64,000 nt of DNA from Chlorocebus sabaeus (lineage: Eukaryota > Chordata > Mammalia > Primates > Cercopithecidae), in the NCBI RefSeq assembly GCF_047675955.1, contig NC_132925.1:23088688-23152687 (forward strand), in the 5' to 3' direction. Made by a program: the position numbers and the translations under genes. Under the pieces are notes generated by a model, which made no database searches, was not told the DNA's origin, and worked only from the letters and a program-made list of their open reading frames with translations. Of the stretch, positions 35,494-46,110 are shown piece by piece (the first letter of the stretch is position 1; the number at the start of each line of letters is the position of its first letter).

Positions 35494-36893
35494 ATGGGGC
35501 AAGTGTGGGCTCTGGTTCGCTCCACCTTGGAACCTTTTCACACTAATGATGAGCAGGAAGGAAAGTATAACCAAGTAACAGAAGAAGTAACAAAATAGGT
35601 TTATTTGCCAGCTAAAACTAAAGTGGAAAAGGAGGGAGAGGTTCATCCCTACCCTTCTGCACCCTCTCCTTATTTTGAAGAAAAAGAGTGGCCTGGCCCC
35701 TCAGATCTTTCTTTTCCAGAGGACACTGGGCAAAATGTAGTTGCCCCAGTGACTGTTCAACCAGCACCTTGAGTGACTGCTCTGGGTTCTATTCAGGCAG
35801 GAATTCAGCAAGCTAGACGAGAGGGTGATATAGAGGCTTGTAAGCTCCCTGTTAGAATACACTCCCCTCCCAGATCAATGGGGCAATATTATAGCTACAT
35901 TTGAGCCTTTTCCTTTTAAATTACTCAAAGAATTTAAACAAGCTATTAATAAATATGGACCAGGTTCTTCTTTTGTAATGAGGCTGTTAAAGAATGTTGC
36001 TGTTTCCAGTCCGATGATTCCTACTGACTGGGATGCTCTTACTTGAGTTTGTCTAACTCCTGTTCAGTGCTTACAATTTAAAACTTGGTGAGCAGAAGAA
36101 GCTTCCATTCAGGCTGCTCGCAGTGCCCAGGCTCAATCTCGAATTAATATAACTGCAGACCAACTTTTTGGGGTCGGCAGCTGGGCTGGTTTAGATGCAC
36201 AAGTGGTCATGCAGGATGATGCCATAGAGCTGCTTAGAGGAGTGTGCATTAGAGCTTGGGAAAAAATCACTTTGGGAGGAGAACAATACCCTTCCTTTAG
36301 TGCTGTAAAGCAGGGACTGAAAGAACTGTATGCAGATTTTGTAGCTTGGTTACAGGAGTCTCTTAAAAAGGTGACTGCAGATTCGGCTGCTTAGGATACA
36401 GTGTTGTGGTTATTAACTTTCAACAATGCTAATCTCGAGTGCCAGGCTGCTCTGTGACCTATTAGAGGGAAAGCACATTTAGCTGATTATATGGAGGCCT
36501 GAGATGGTATGAGATGTAATCTGCATAAGGCTACTCTGCTAGCCCAGGCAATAGCAGGACTGAGAGTGGGTAAAGGAAATGCTCCATTTCCTGGAGCTTG
36601 TTTTAACTGTGGGAAGCATGGTCATACTAAAAAAGAATGTAGAAAAAAATCAGTGAGTCAGGCTGCCAGATAGGGGAAAAAAGAAAACTGCTGATCCTGC
36701 AATATGTCCAAAATGTAAAAAAGGAAAACATTGGGCTCATCAGTGTAAGTTTGATAAAGATGGGAACCCCATTTTGGGAAAAGCCATGAGGGTTTCCTGG
36801 GCCCCGTTCCAAATCAGGGCATTTCCGACTCAGGCCACTCTGTCACCCCTGTACAATGCCTGTCCCCCACCACAGCTGGTAGTGCTGAAGTAG
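35494..36893 (+). pseudogene. gag: HERV-K gag remnant
   Basis: Gag would supply the structural matrix, capsid and nucleocapsid proteins. The start at ATG 35,494 is chosen because the frame opens Met-Gly, as in myristoylated gag. TAG stops it after 34 codons (35,596) and TGA again at 35,770. Between these lies a PSAP late-domain motif (35,653-35,664). A capsid frame at 36,203-36,394 carries the major homology region, with AVKQGLKELYADFVAWLQESL-type spacing. Two CX2CX4HX4C zinc knuckles sit at 36,599-36,640 and 36,705-36,746, but in different frames, so an indel lies between them. The second knuckle's frame runs on to TAG at 36,891-36,893 and overlaps pro. It is shorter than an intact HML gag. 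Confidence 0.88.
36776..36782 (+). promoter_or_regulatory. Relict gag-pro -1 ribosomal frameshift heptamer (GGGAAAA)
   Basis: In the gag frame set by the second zinc knuckle the bases read G GGA AAA, the X XXY YYZ slippery form. A -1 slip enters exactly the frame that is open through dUTPase and protease to 37,699. HERV-K and related betaretroviruses use a GGGAAAC-like heptamer here. GC-rich sequence follows ('cctgggccccgttcc'), which could support a structure, though I could not fold it. Confidence 0.65.
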
Positions 36894-37699
36894 ATTTATG
36901 CTGCACAAAAGCTATGAGCCTTCTGCCTGGGGAACCCCCGCAAAAAGTTCCAACAGGGGTCTGTGGACCCTTGCCAGCAGGGATGATAGGATTACTTCTA
37001 GGAAGGTCTAGTTTAAATTTAAAAGGAGTACAAATACACACAGGAGTCATCGATTCAGATTACAATGGGGAAATTCAGACTGTTATATCTACTTCTGTTC
37101 CCTGGAAAGCAGAGCCAGGAGAGCATATAGCATAGCTTCTGATTATGCCATATGTGGAAATGGGGAAAAGTGAAATTAAACCAACAGGAGGATTTGGAAG
37201 CACAAATAAACAAGGCAAAGCAGCTTATTGCGTGAATCAAATCACTGATAAACGTCCTACCTGTGAAATAACTATCCAGGGAAAGAAATTTAAAGGTTGG
37301 GTAGATACAGGAGCAGACATTTCAATCATTTCTCTACGGCACTGGCCATCCGCGTGGCCAATTCAACCCGCTCAATTTAACATAGTTGGAGTTGGTAAAG
37401 CCCCTGAAGTATATCAAAATAGTTATATTTTGCATTGTGAAAGGCCCGATGGACAACCTGGGACTATTCAACCAATTATAACTTCTGTACCTATACATTT
37501 ATGGGAGAAAGATTTATTACAACAATGGGGAGCACAAGTTGTAATTCCAGGGCAAATATATAGCCCTCAAAGTCAACATATGATGCATGAAGTGGGGTAT
37601 GTCCCTGGTATGGTACTAGAAAAAAATTTGCAAGTTTCGAACGAACCACTTCAAGCAGAAAGACAACGTTCCCACCAATGTTTAGGATATCATTTTTGA
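36776..37699 (+). pseudogene. pro: HERV-K dUTPase-protease (pro) frame, one in-frame stop
   Basis: In betaretroviruses this frame encodes dUTPase (dUTP to dUMP and pyrophosphate) fused to the aspartic protease that matures Gag-Pol. The frame is open for 308 codons apart from one TAG at 37,136-37,138. The dUTPase part (about 36,840-37,135) shows the conserved block TGVIDSDYNGEIQ. The protease part (37,145-37,699) has the active-site motif DTGAD at 37,304-37,318 and the flap-side strand ISIIS just after it. It also has an LWEKDLL block near its end and a degenerate G-patch-like tail (GYVPGMVLEKN), where Gly residues of the usual pattern are replaced. The single stop separates the two domains. 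This is the best-preserved part of the provirus. Confidence 0.9.
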
Positions 37700-40200
37700 T
37701 GGCAGCCATTGTTAAGCCTCCAGAATCTATACCTTTAAAAATAGTTAACAGATAAGCCAATTTGGATAGAACAGTGGCTGCTGAGTAAAGAGAAACTGGA
37801 GGCTTTAGAGGACTTTTTTGCTGAGCAATTCGGAAAAAAAAAAAAAAGCCACATAGCTCCAACATTTTCCCCTTGGAATTCTCAAATCAGGTAAATGGAG
37901 AATGTTGACATATCTTAGAGCCATTAATTCAGTTATACAACCTATGGGGACATTACAGCCAGGTTTGCCTTCTCCTGCTATGATTCCAAAAAATTGACCT
38001 TTAATCAACGTAGATTTAAAAGACTGTTTCTTTACTATCCCCTTAGCTGCGCAAGACTGAACGGTTTGCATTTACAATTCCTGCAGTAAACAACCTGCAG
38101 CCTGCTAATCATTTTCACTGGAAAGTGTTGTCACAAGGCATGTTAAACAGCCCAACAATTTGCCAGATATGTAGGGCAAGCAATTGAACTTACTTATAAA
38201 AAATTTTCACAGTGTTACATTATTTATTATATGAATGATATACTTCGTGCTGCCCCCACTCGAGCAATATTACTCCAATGTTATGATCACTTGCAAAATT
38301 TGATTTCTCACACTGGTTTAATTATAGCTGCTGACAAATTTCAGACTACTACTACTTACTGCTACTTGGGGACCTTAATAAATGATACTACCATTGTGCC
38401 ACAGAAAGAAACCATATGTAGGGATCAATTGAAAACATTAAATGATTTTCAAAAATTACCAGGGGATCCATTATTGGATACCACCTGCTCTAGGCATTCT
38501 TACCTATGCCTTGAATAATATATTATCTATTCTTAGAGGAGATTCTCACTAGCCCTTGGCAATAAACAAAAGAAACTGAGGCAGAGCTGCAGCTAATTGA
38601 AAAAGCACGACCATAACGCTAAAATAAATAGAATAGATCCAGAGAAGACTCTAGATTTGCTAACTTTTCCAACTTAGCATTCACCTACTGGTGTAATTGT
38701 TCAAGAGCAAGATCTTGTAGAGTGGCTTTTTCTTCCACATACTAATCCACGGACTCTAACTCCTTATTTGGATCAAATCGCTACTATGATAGGAAATGGG
38801 AGAACTTGGATTGTTAAATTACATAAATATGATCCTGGAAAAATTATTGTCCCTCTCATGAAGGCACGAATACAACAAGCTTTTATAAATAGTCTTACTT
38901 GACAAACCGATTTAGCTGACTCTGTGGGTACTCGTGATAATCATTTTCCTAAAACAAAACTGTTTCAATTTTTGAAATTAAGTAATTGGATCCTCCCTAG
39001 AATAACTAAATTTAAACCAATTGAAGGTGCTGAGAATGTTGTTACAGATGAGTCTAGTAATGGTAAAGCTTCTTATTCTGGATCAAAAGGTAAAGTTTTA
39101 CAGACGCCCTATACTTCAGCTCAAAAAGTGGAGCTCGAGTATTAACTGCTTTTAATATGCCTATTAATGCCTATTTCTGATTCTTCATACGTGGTTCATT
39201 CCACAGAGTTAATTGAAAATGCTCAGTTATGATTTCATACACACAAACAACTGATGACTTTATTTACCCAATTGCAAACAGCAGTTAGGAGTAGAAGGTA
39301 CCCTTTTCCCATGACTCACATTAGGGCTCATACACCTCTTCCAGGACCTTTGACTGCAGGGAATCAAATGACTGATTGCCTAGTTGCTCCTGCAATATCT
39401 AATGCTAGACACTTTCACAATTTAACCCATGTTAATGCCTCTGGTCTCAAACACAGATACAGCATTACCTGGAAAGAAGCTAAAGCTATTATCCAGTGAT
39501 GCACAACTTGCCAAATGGTACGTTCCTCATCTTTCACAGGAGGAGTTAATCCTTGAGGATTGGAACCTAATTCTCTTTGGCAAATGGATGTCACACATGT
39601 TCCCCGTTTGGGAGACTAGCTTGTGTACATATATGTGTGGACACCTTTTCTCACTTTTTGTGGGCTACATGCCAATCAGGAGAGTCTTCTACCTGTGTTG
39701 AATGTCACCTTTTGCAGTGTTTCGCAATGATGCACATTCCAGCTTCTATTAAAACAGATAATGTCCTAGTCTATAATAACCAAGCTCTAGATACATTTTT
39801 CTCTATATGGAATATTAAACACATTACTGGTATCCCATATAATTTTCAAGGACAAGCCATAGCAGAAAAAATGAATCTCTCCCTGAAACAGCAGTTGCAA
39901 AAGCAGAGGGGAGAAAACAGGGACTATGGAACACCCCACATGCGATTGAATCTAGCATTATTAACTTTAAATTTTTTGAGGCTGCCTAAAGACCAGATGC
40001 TATTGGCAGCTGAACAGCATCTACAGAAACCAGCTGCAAAGACAGAAGCAGAACAGCTGGTTTGGTGGAGAGATCCAATAACAGAAAGTTGGGAAATAGG
40101 TAAAATAATAACTTGGGGTAGAGGTTATGCTTGTGTTTCTCCAGGACTGAACAAGTAGCCAATTTGGATACCATCAATACACCTGAAACCTTATCATGAG
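37700..40200 (+). pseudogene. pol: HERV-K pol remnant (RT, RNase H, integrase)
   Basis: Pol would reverse-transcribe and integrate the provirus. RT starts just after pro, with an A-run frameshift near 37,830-37,845. Its YMDD catalytic box at 38,228-38,239 reads Tyr-Met-Asn-Asp, losing the first catalytic Asp. A 95-codon palm/thumb frame follows (38,231-38,518). RNase H is visible in the frame at 38,924-39,145 (TDESSNGKASYSG) and then breaks. The frame 39,254-39,499 carries the end of RNase H and the zinc-binding N-terminus of integrase. The core frame 39,577-40,158 keeps the second catalytic Asp (39,757) and the Glu (39,865) with exact D-35-E spacing and a C-terminal WWRDPITESWEIGKI block. 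The first catalytic Asp lies in another frame near 39,588. Confidence 0.9.
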
Positions 40201-41440
40201 CCAGATGCCAAGGAAGAGATTCCGTGAGGATCCCCAGGACCCCCCCTCCCCCAAGTTGCAGCCATGTCAAGACTGGTGCTGAGGAGGACCCCAACTGTCA
40301 CAAGCAACACTCGTCGAACACAGCCACCCACGACAGATCAAGAAGCTGTCACAGATGGCAGAAGAAAACCTGATGAAAGTGGGACAATGAGTCACAATGA
40401 GTAATTTAATGTTAGCTATGATAGCAGTGATCACCGTTGCCATAAGTATTCCTTCAACAAGGGCTGACAAGAGAACAATTATACTTATTGGGCATATTTA
40501 GCAATTTTGGCTGGCAATAATGCCTGGATGTAATCACTCTATGACACAGTTATACGTGCTTTCTGATCTCAATATTTACCATAATGAATCTGCTCCTATA
40601 ATTAAGACATACTGTCCTCAAAAACCTATTTGTAAACACAATTGAACATGGCCAGAAAAAAAATGAACGTACTTGTTTAGGAAGATTGCATTGCAGGACA
40701 GGCAGAGGTGCTGCACAATGATTCCTATGGAATCGTTATTGATTGATCCCCTAAGACGACATTTAGCTTGAATTGCACTCTCAGTCTGCATGCCATGGCC
40801 ACACTATGTTCAGCTGGTCTGAAAAAAATGGTTAGATGGTAGAAATGATAAGAAATATGGCAAGAGTTCCTGTTATCTGGAACCATGGCAGTATAGTGGC
40901 ACCTCAACCTCAAATGATATGGCCCGCTCCAGGAGCTAACATAAGGATTTGTGGAAACCATTAATGGCTCTTAATAAGATCAAAATTTGGGAAAGAATAA
41001 ACAAGCATCTAGGAGGACACTCTACAAACTTGTCTTTGGATATTGCAAAATTAAAAGAAGAAATATTTAAAGCATCCCAGACACACTTGACCTTAATGAC
41101 AGCTTCCATTAAAACAGATAATGCCCTAGTCTATAATAACCAAGCTCTAGCTACATTTTTCTCTATATGTAATATTAAACACATTACTGTGTTTCTCTAT
41201 ATGGAATATTAAACACATACATGTACACTCCAGGAACAGGAGTGCTTGAAGGAGCTGCAGACAGATTAGCAGCTAGTAACCCATGAAAATGGATAAAAAC
41301 ACTTGGAAGCTCTATAATTTCAATGATGATTGTGTTGTTAATCTGTGTTGTTTGTCTTTGTATGGTCTGAAGATGTGGATCCTGACTCCTGCGAGAAGTA
41401 GCTTGCCGTGACAAAGCTGCCTTTGCTTTTATTGCTTAGC
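40201..41440 (+). pseudogene. env: HERV-K env remnant, mostly deleted, with integrase insertion
   Basis: The envelope region would encode surface and transmembrane glycoproteins. Here it is about 1.2 kb instead of roughly 2 kb and has no long frame. An N-terminal part near 40,260-40,400 and a surface-region frame near 40,949-41,100 (ending IFKASQTHLTL) are recognisable. They are followed by 89 bp copied from integrase at 41,101-41,189 and a second 27-bp piece at 41,192-41,218. A hydrophobic stretch near 41,310-41,370 (Ser-Met-Met-Ile-Val-Leu-Leu, then Cys-rich) would be the membrane anchor. It is non-functional. Confidence 0.72.
41101..41189 (+). repeat. Integrase-derived 89-bp duplicate within env
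   Basis: These bases match the integrase segment 39,741-39,829 with 4 mismatches in 89 positions by direct comparison; the segment spans the catalytic Asp codon. Just downstream, 41,192-41,218 repeats the last 27 bp ('tttctctatatggaatatta' and onward) and matches the pol original exactly where the first copy differs (tggaat against tgtaat). Confidence 0.93.
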
Positions 41441-41442
41441 AA

Positions 41443-41459
41443 AACAAATAAGGGGGACA
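41443..41459 (+). other. Polypurine tract
   Basis: 'aaataagggggaca' lies immediately before the 3' LTR start TGTTGGG at 41,460. It is the usual plus-strand primer position, and it marks the LTR boundary. Confidence 0.8.
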
Positions 41460-41972
41460 TGTTGGGAACAGACCCCCCAAATCTGGCTATATACTGGCCC
41501 CCGAACTGGCCATAAACAAAATCTCTGAAGCACTGTGACATGTTTGTGATGGCCATGACACCCACACTGAAGGTTGTGGGTTTACTGGAATGAGGGCAAG
41601 GAATATCTGGCCCACCCCAGGTGGAAAACCGCTTAAAGGCGTTCCTGAACCACAAACAATAGCATGAGTGATCTGTGCCTTAAGGACATGTTCCTGCTGC
41701 AGTTAACTAGCCAGACCCATCCCTTTATTTCGGACCATCCCTTTGTTTCCTGTAAGGAATATTTTTTAGTTAATCTATAATCTACAGAAACAATGTTTAT
41801 CATTGACTTGCTGTCAAGAAATAGGTGGGTAAATCTCTGTTCAGGGCTCTCAGCTCTGAAGGCTGTGAGACCCCTGATTTCCTACTCTACACTCTATATT
41901 TCTGTATGTGTGTGTCTTTAATTCCTCTAGCACCGCTAGGTTAGGGTATCCCCAACTGAGCTGGTCTTGGCA
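41460..41972 (+). mobile_element. 3' LTR of HERV-K provirus
   Basis: The LTR starts TGTTGGGAACAGA and ends 'ctggtcttggca' at 41,972, 513 bp. It keeps an extra 'actggcccccgaac' block lost from the 5' LTR. The position matching the 5' LTR AATAAA now reads 'caagaaataggt', so this signal is destroyed. By hand count the two LTRs differ at roughly 60 aligned positions, about 12%, besides indels. Confidence 0.92.
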
Positions 41973-43419
41973 TCCTGATAATATTATTGTGCCATTAAAT
42001 CTTTTATATAAGTTAAGATAAGTTAATATATCATGCAAGTATTTTTTTTCACCAAAATTGCATTTTGGCTTTCAAAATTAACATAAATTATTGTTAGAGA
42101 GACATGACAATGAATTATAATAAATCTCATTCAGTTACATTACTACAGATAACTATAAATCCCAATAAAATTGTTATTTTTTTCTAACAAAAACATTGTT
42201 GAAAATTGTGACTTGATCTTCTTATTATTTTGCCCACAGAGGCATGAAAAGTAATACTAAAAATAAAATTATTTTTCTGCTTTGCTTGTATTTGTTATTT
42301 CCAAAATCCAATTACAGGAAGTTATACTGTGGTGAAGACACATATTAATTCATCAGTAACAACTTGTCCAACTCTAGTGATAAAGTATTCCTGAAGTATA
42401 AATGTCCCAAAATAAGAAAATTTTAATATAAACATATAAAGCTACAGGAACTAAATTTTAATTTAAGAAGTAGAATTGAGTGTCCAGTACAACCCAAGTA
42501 TTATGTTAGGCTCTCGGGATGCAAACTTAGTCAAACATTGCTCCTGTTCTCAAAAAGTTTAATAATGGAGTGATTCTACTGATAGAAGGATATTTAGCTT
42601 TCCAAGTCACTAAAATGTGATTGACTCTGACTCTGTCATAAGAGTAAAGTTTCTACAGAAAACATGAAGAATAGTTTGCCTATTAGAACTGGGTTATAAA
42701 TGTATTGTTTAGAGAAGAAATGTAAAATTGCACAGACATGTTAACAGTATGGCATATCAGGTGAAGTAAAGTCATTCAGTATTACTTGATATACAAATGA
42801 ATGGGAAGCTCTAAGAGATGAGTGTGGAAGAGAATATATGTAGACAGTCCTTGTGAATTATAATTTGATGACATGGAAAATCATGAGAAGCTTTCTTGTT
42901 TTAGTTTAAAATACACTTTAAAAATCTGGCATTTGGCAGAATAGTGATGTCTAATTATGGACATTTAGCTCAAATCAAGATATTGAAAGGAGAAACAGCA
43001 AACTAATACATTATTCTGAGAAGACATTAGCAGTAATTGGATACATATTTAACAAGAATTCAGAAATATGTTTTCATATTTACATAGGTGCTTACAGTGG
43101 CTGATAAAATATTTTTTGCAACTAATCTAGTAACACTTGACTAAAAGATTTATTACAGAATGTGTTTGTTATCAATTGACAAAGTGAAAAACATTGAAGT
43201 TACATTTTCTTTACCTTTATTAGATATATAAAATACTAGTAAAATAATGTCAACTTCTTTTAGATATACTTAACTGTTAGAAGAATGTGTCTGCCATTAG
43301 AAAATCATCTTGTTAGTAATTTATTGGTTGACTTTGTTTCAGGAATTTATAAGTATTTGAGTTACTACGGAAATATTTTGTTTTTACTGGTATTATGTTT
43401 TAAGATAATTTTTGAAGTG
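41973..43419. other. Mostly unrecognised; weak antisense L2 at about 42,480-42,580
   Basis: Right flank of the provirus. 'attatgttaggctctcggga' to 'cctgttctcaaaaagtt' fits the antisense 3' end of an L2 element. The rest is AT-rich and unassigned. Confidence 0.4.
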
Positions 43420-43640
43420 TTTAGACGTATGGACATTGTAATCAGGATTCCCAGAGTTTTTATTTTGGCTTTGCTATTTGCTAGGTATATGAACTTGAAC
43501 AAGTGATTTCACTTCTTTCAGTTTCAATTTCTTCAGCTTTATAAGAGTTATACATATATTATAGGGATACATGTAAAATCTCAGTACCTTATTCCTATAC
43601 AATAAATGCAAATCAAATGCTGATTATTATTATTGTACTG
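43420..43640 (+). mobile_element. MIR element
   Basis: Plus-strand MIR order is seen: 'ggctttgctatttgctaggt', 'atgaacttgaacaagtgatt', 'tttcagtttcaatttcttca', 'ataagagttatacatatatt' and 'caataaatgcaaatcaaat'. It is diverged but nearly complete. Confidence 0.7.
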
Positions 43641-43969
43641 TTAGTATTCGAATTAAGGTTTTATACAAGAATCAGATTTACAAGACCTTATCTCCACTTT
43701 ATATGTGGACTTCTACAATGCAACCTGAAGAGACAGGCTAGGACATAATATTCTGTTCAACATACAATGTATAAATTCTACTTCAATTAGTAATCTTGAT
43801 AATTTTAGGTAGCTGCATTTCATCAGATTGTGATTGATGTTACCCTGTAAAAAGGCAAATAAAGAGCTTATCCTAGAAGTAAATAAAAAAAGTCAACTCT
43901 GTGTGTTCATCTTTACAGTAATAGCACTCTATTTAATCATCAATAAATAAATTTATTTTATTGATTGTT

Positions 43970-44560
43970 CTTTATTCTTTCATTCAAAAATATTTTTTGA
44001 GTGTCTATTGGGTTCAAGAAACACATTTAGACTGTAGCGATGAACCAAACATCATAAATTCAGTTGAGTGGAATCAGATACCTAAAAAAATAAACCAGAT
44101 ACTGTATTAGAAGGACTTCACTACCATAAAGAAGAATAAGACCAGGATATAGATAAATGAAAGTTTGTGTGGTGCTGTTGGTTAGAAAGGGATGTGGTAA
44201 ATAGCAGCTTTAAACAGGGGGCCAGGGAAGACCTCATTGATAAAGTCCCATTTAAATAAAGATCTGAAAGAGTAGGGGAGTGAGCCACGTGAACAGTCGA
44301 GAAAAGAGAGAACAGAAAATGCCTCAGTCAGAGGCATTCTGTGGGTGTGTGAAAACAGGAAGAAGGCCCGGTGTGGCTGAAACAGAATGAGCAAAATCTA
44401 GAGGAGTAGAAAGCAAGATGAAAAGGGACACAGGGGAGAGAGCTTGGAGGGCCTCATGGCTACAGGAATGACTCTGACTTCACAATGTTGTTATGAGACT
44501 TCCACAAAGAATCCTCATATACCATATGGGCTTCATGACCGCAGGACATTTGGACAGGAA
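43970..44560 (-). mobile_element. L2 element 3' part, antisense
   Basis: Antisense L2 landmarks run in order: 'attcaaaaatattttttgag', 'gccagggaagacctcattga', 'gatctgaaagagtaggggag', 'agaaggcccggtgtggctga' and 'ttggagggcctcatgg'. It is about 590 bp, unusually long for an L2 remnant, and has no open frame of interest. Confidence 0.75.
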
Positions 44561-44699
44561 GTATGAAACAGTAATTAAACAGTAGAAAATGTAATTTATT
44601 ATTGTGTAGATTGAATATATGTAAAAAGTAAAAGCAGACATATATAAGTGGTTTTTTTTTTAATTAGTTTACTATGTAATCATTGCACCCAGAAGAGCA

Positions 44700-46110
44700 A
44701 GCCGTGTTGTATGTCATCCTGCAACAGCTAAATAACAATAGAGCAAACTATGACAAAAGTGTTTGCTGTGAGCCAAAGCAAACCTTTGGAATATCAAAGA
44801 TGGAGAGGAGAAGCAGTCAGAGGAAACGGAAAAGATTTTCTAAAAGTTAAAAATGAAGCCAGAATTGTATCTGCAGATGACATCAACTCACTCCTTTTCT
44901 CCACTTTCAAACTTTTCTTATTCCATATGACTAGGGATAAAAAAGAAACTCCATCTACTCATTACCACATAAGGAGATAAAGCAAAACAAGCAATGGCTG
45001 AATCATCAGAGAAATGACTCAAGAAATGGAGGAAGATATTAGAGAAACATCATTTAGTCTCAATTCACAAGCCACAAGCACTTTCTGAGAGAGAGAGAGC
45101 AACAAGCTTTCTAGGTTTCATGAAAGATATTCTAAGACAAAAAAAATCTGAGAAGAAAACTAGCATATTTTTTTAAACATAGAAGATAAAAATATAATAA
45201 TAAACATTAAAGAAACAGAAGTAGAAAAAAGAGTGAAAACACAGCAAATAACACCAGGATAGACTTGAACACATCACAGAGAGAGAATACAATGGGAAAT
45301 CACAGTGATTATAAAATAATTATAAAGATAAAAATGTTTATGGAAGACAGACCAATTTAGCTTACTGTGGTAATCCTGAAAAAGTAAACACATGAATTTT
45401 CTAAAAACGCTCCAAATTATAATATAGTAAAACTTTTCTAAAAGAAAGAAAAGTGAATTTGTGTACAGAAAGGGCACAGAAGTATAATAGAAAAAAACCT
45501 GCAGAATGATCGACTCAAGCATATATATGGACAAAATTACTGCATTTTTATGATGAATAAAATGTTAAATGGTCTGCAGCAGAGAAAATAAGGCATGTAA
45601 AAAAGAAAAACTCAAGACGACCTCAGCCATTTCCACATCAATACAGAAGAGAATAAAATACTCTCTACCAAAGTTTAAGGGAAGTGGGAGTGAGGGACTT
45701 ACACATTATATTCCAAGTCAAATTGTCCTTAAAGTATAATCTGAAAGACATGTATGTATTTGGAAAATCCAGGGAACAGAGCACTCATCATTTCCTTGTG
45801 GAAAACTGCCAAAAAATGTAATGAAGTAAATAAATTTTTAAAAAAACAATTCAGTAATAGAGATGCTATAATAAAGTGAGTGAAGATAATCGCCAAATGC
45901 TTTCAAATACAGAACTACAACTGATCAATTTTGCCAACATCGTAGATTTTGAAATGAGTGTATTATTTTAGATGCCAAGAAACCATGTGGCATCTTGAAA
46001 ATTGACCTTACATTAGGTAGCCTGACTTTCCACACACATGTGATTACAAATCTCCTGCACTGTCATTTCTATAGGTAAAAACAGGTGAAACTCGTTCAAG
46101 ATCTGGCTTC
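44700..46110 (+). mobile_element. HAL1-like element (L1-related ORF1 retroposon)
   Basis: The order 'aaaagtaaacacatgaattt', 'aaaaaacctgcagaatgatc', 'aaataaggcatgtaaaaaag', 'tcaatacagaagagaataaa' and 'tttgccaacatcgtagattt' fits HAL1, a half-L1 with an ORF1-like gene and a long 3' UTR. No intact frame survives. The 5' boundary is uncertain. Confidence 0.58.

Larger units (their letters stand above)
34848..41972 (+). mobile_element. HERV-K provirus, HML-3/HERVK9-like (MER9-type LTRs)
   Basis: This is a two-LTR betaretrovirus-like endogenous provirus of 7.1 kb. In order it has a 5' LTR, lysine-type primer-binding site, gag with major homology region and two zinc knuckles, dUTPase-protease, RT, RNase H, integrase, a short env remnant, polypurine tract and 3' LTR. 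The LTR sequence matches what I recall of MER9, which pairs with HERVK9 (HML-3); the group name rests on memory. All genes carry stops or frameshifts. The internal part is only about 6.1 kb because env is mostly lost. No flanking target-site duplication is evident directly at the LTR ends ('tattta' left, 'tcctga' right). Confidence 0.92.

Noticed and set aside
37491..38071. Minus-strand frames of 124 and 88 codons within pol
   Set aside because: They are shadows of the pro/pol coding strand and run through the A-run frameshift; no motif supports them.
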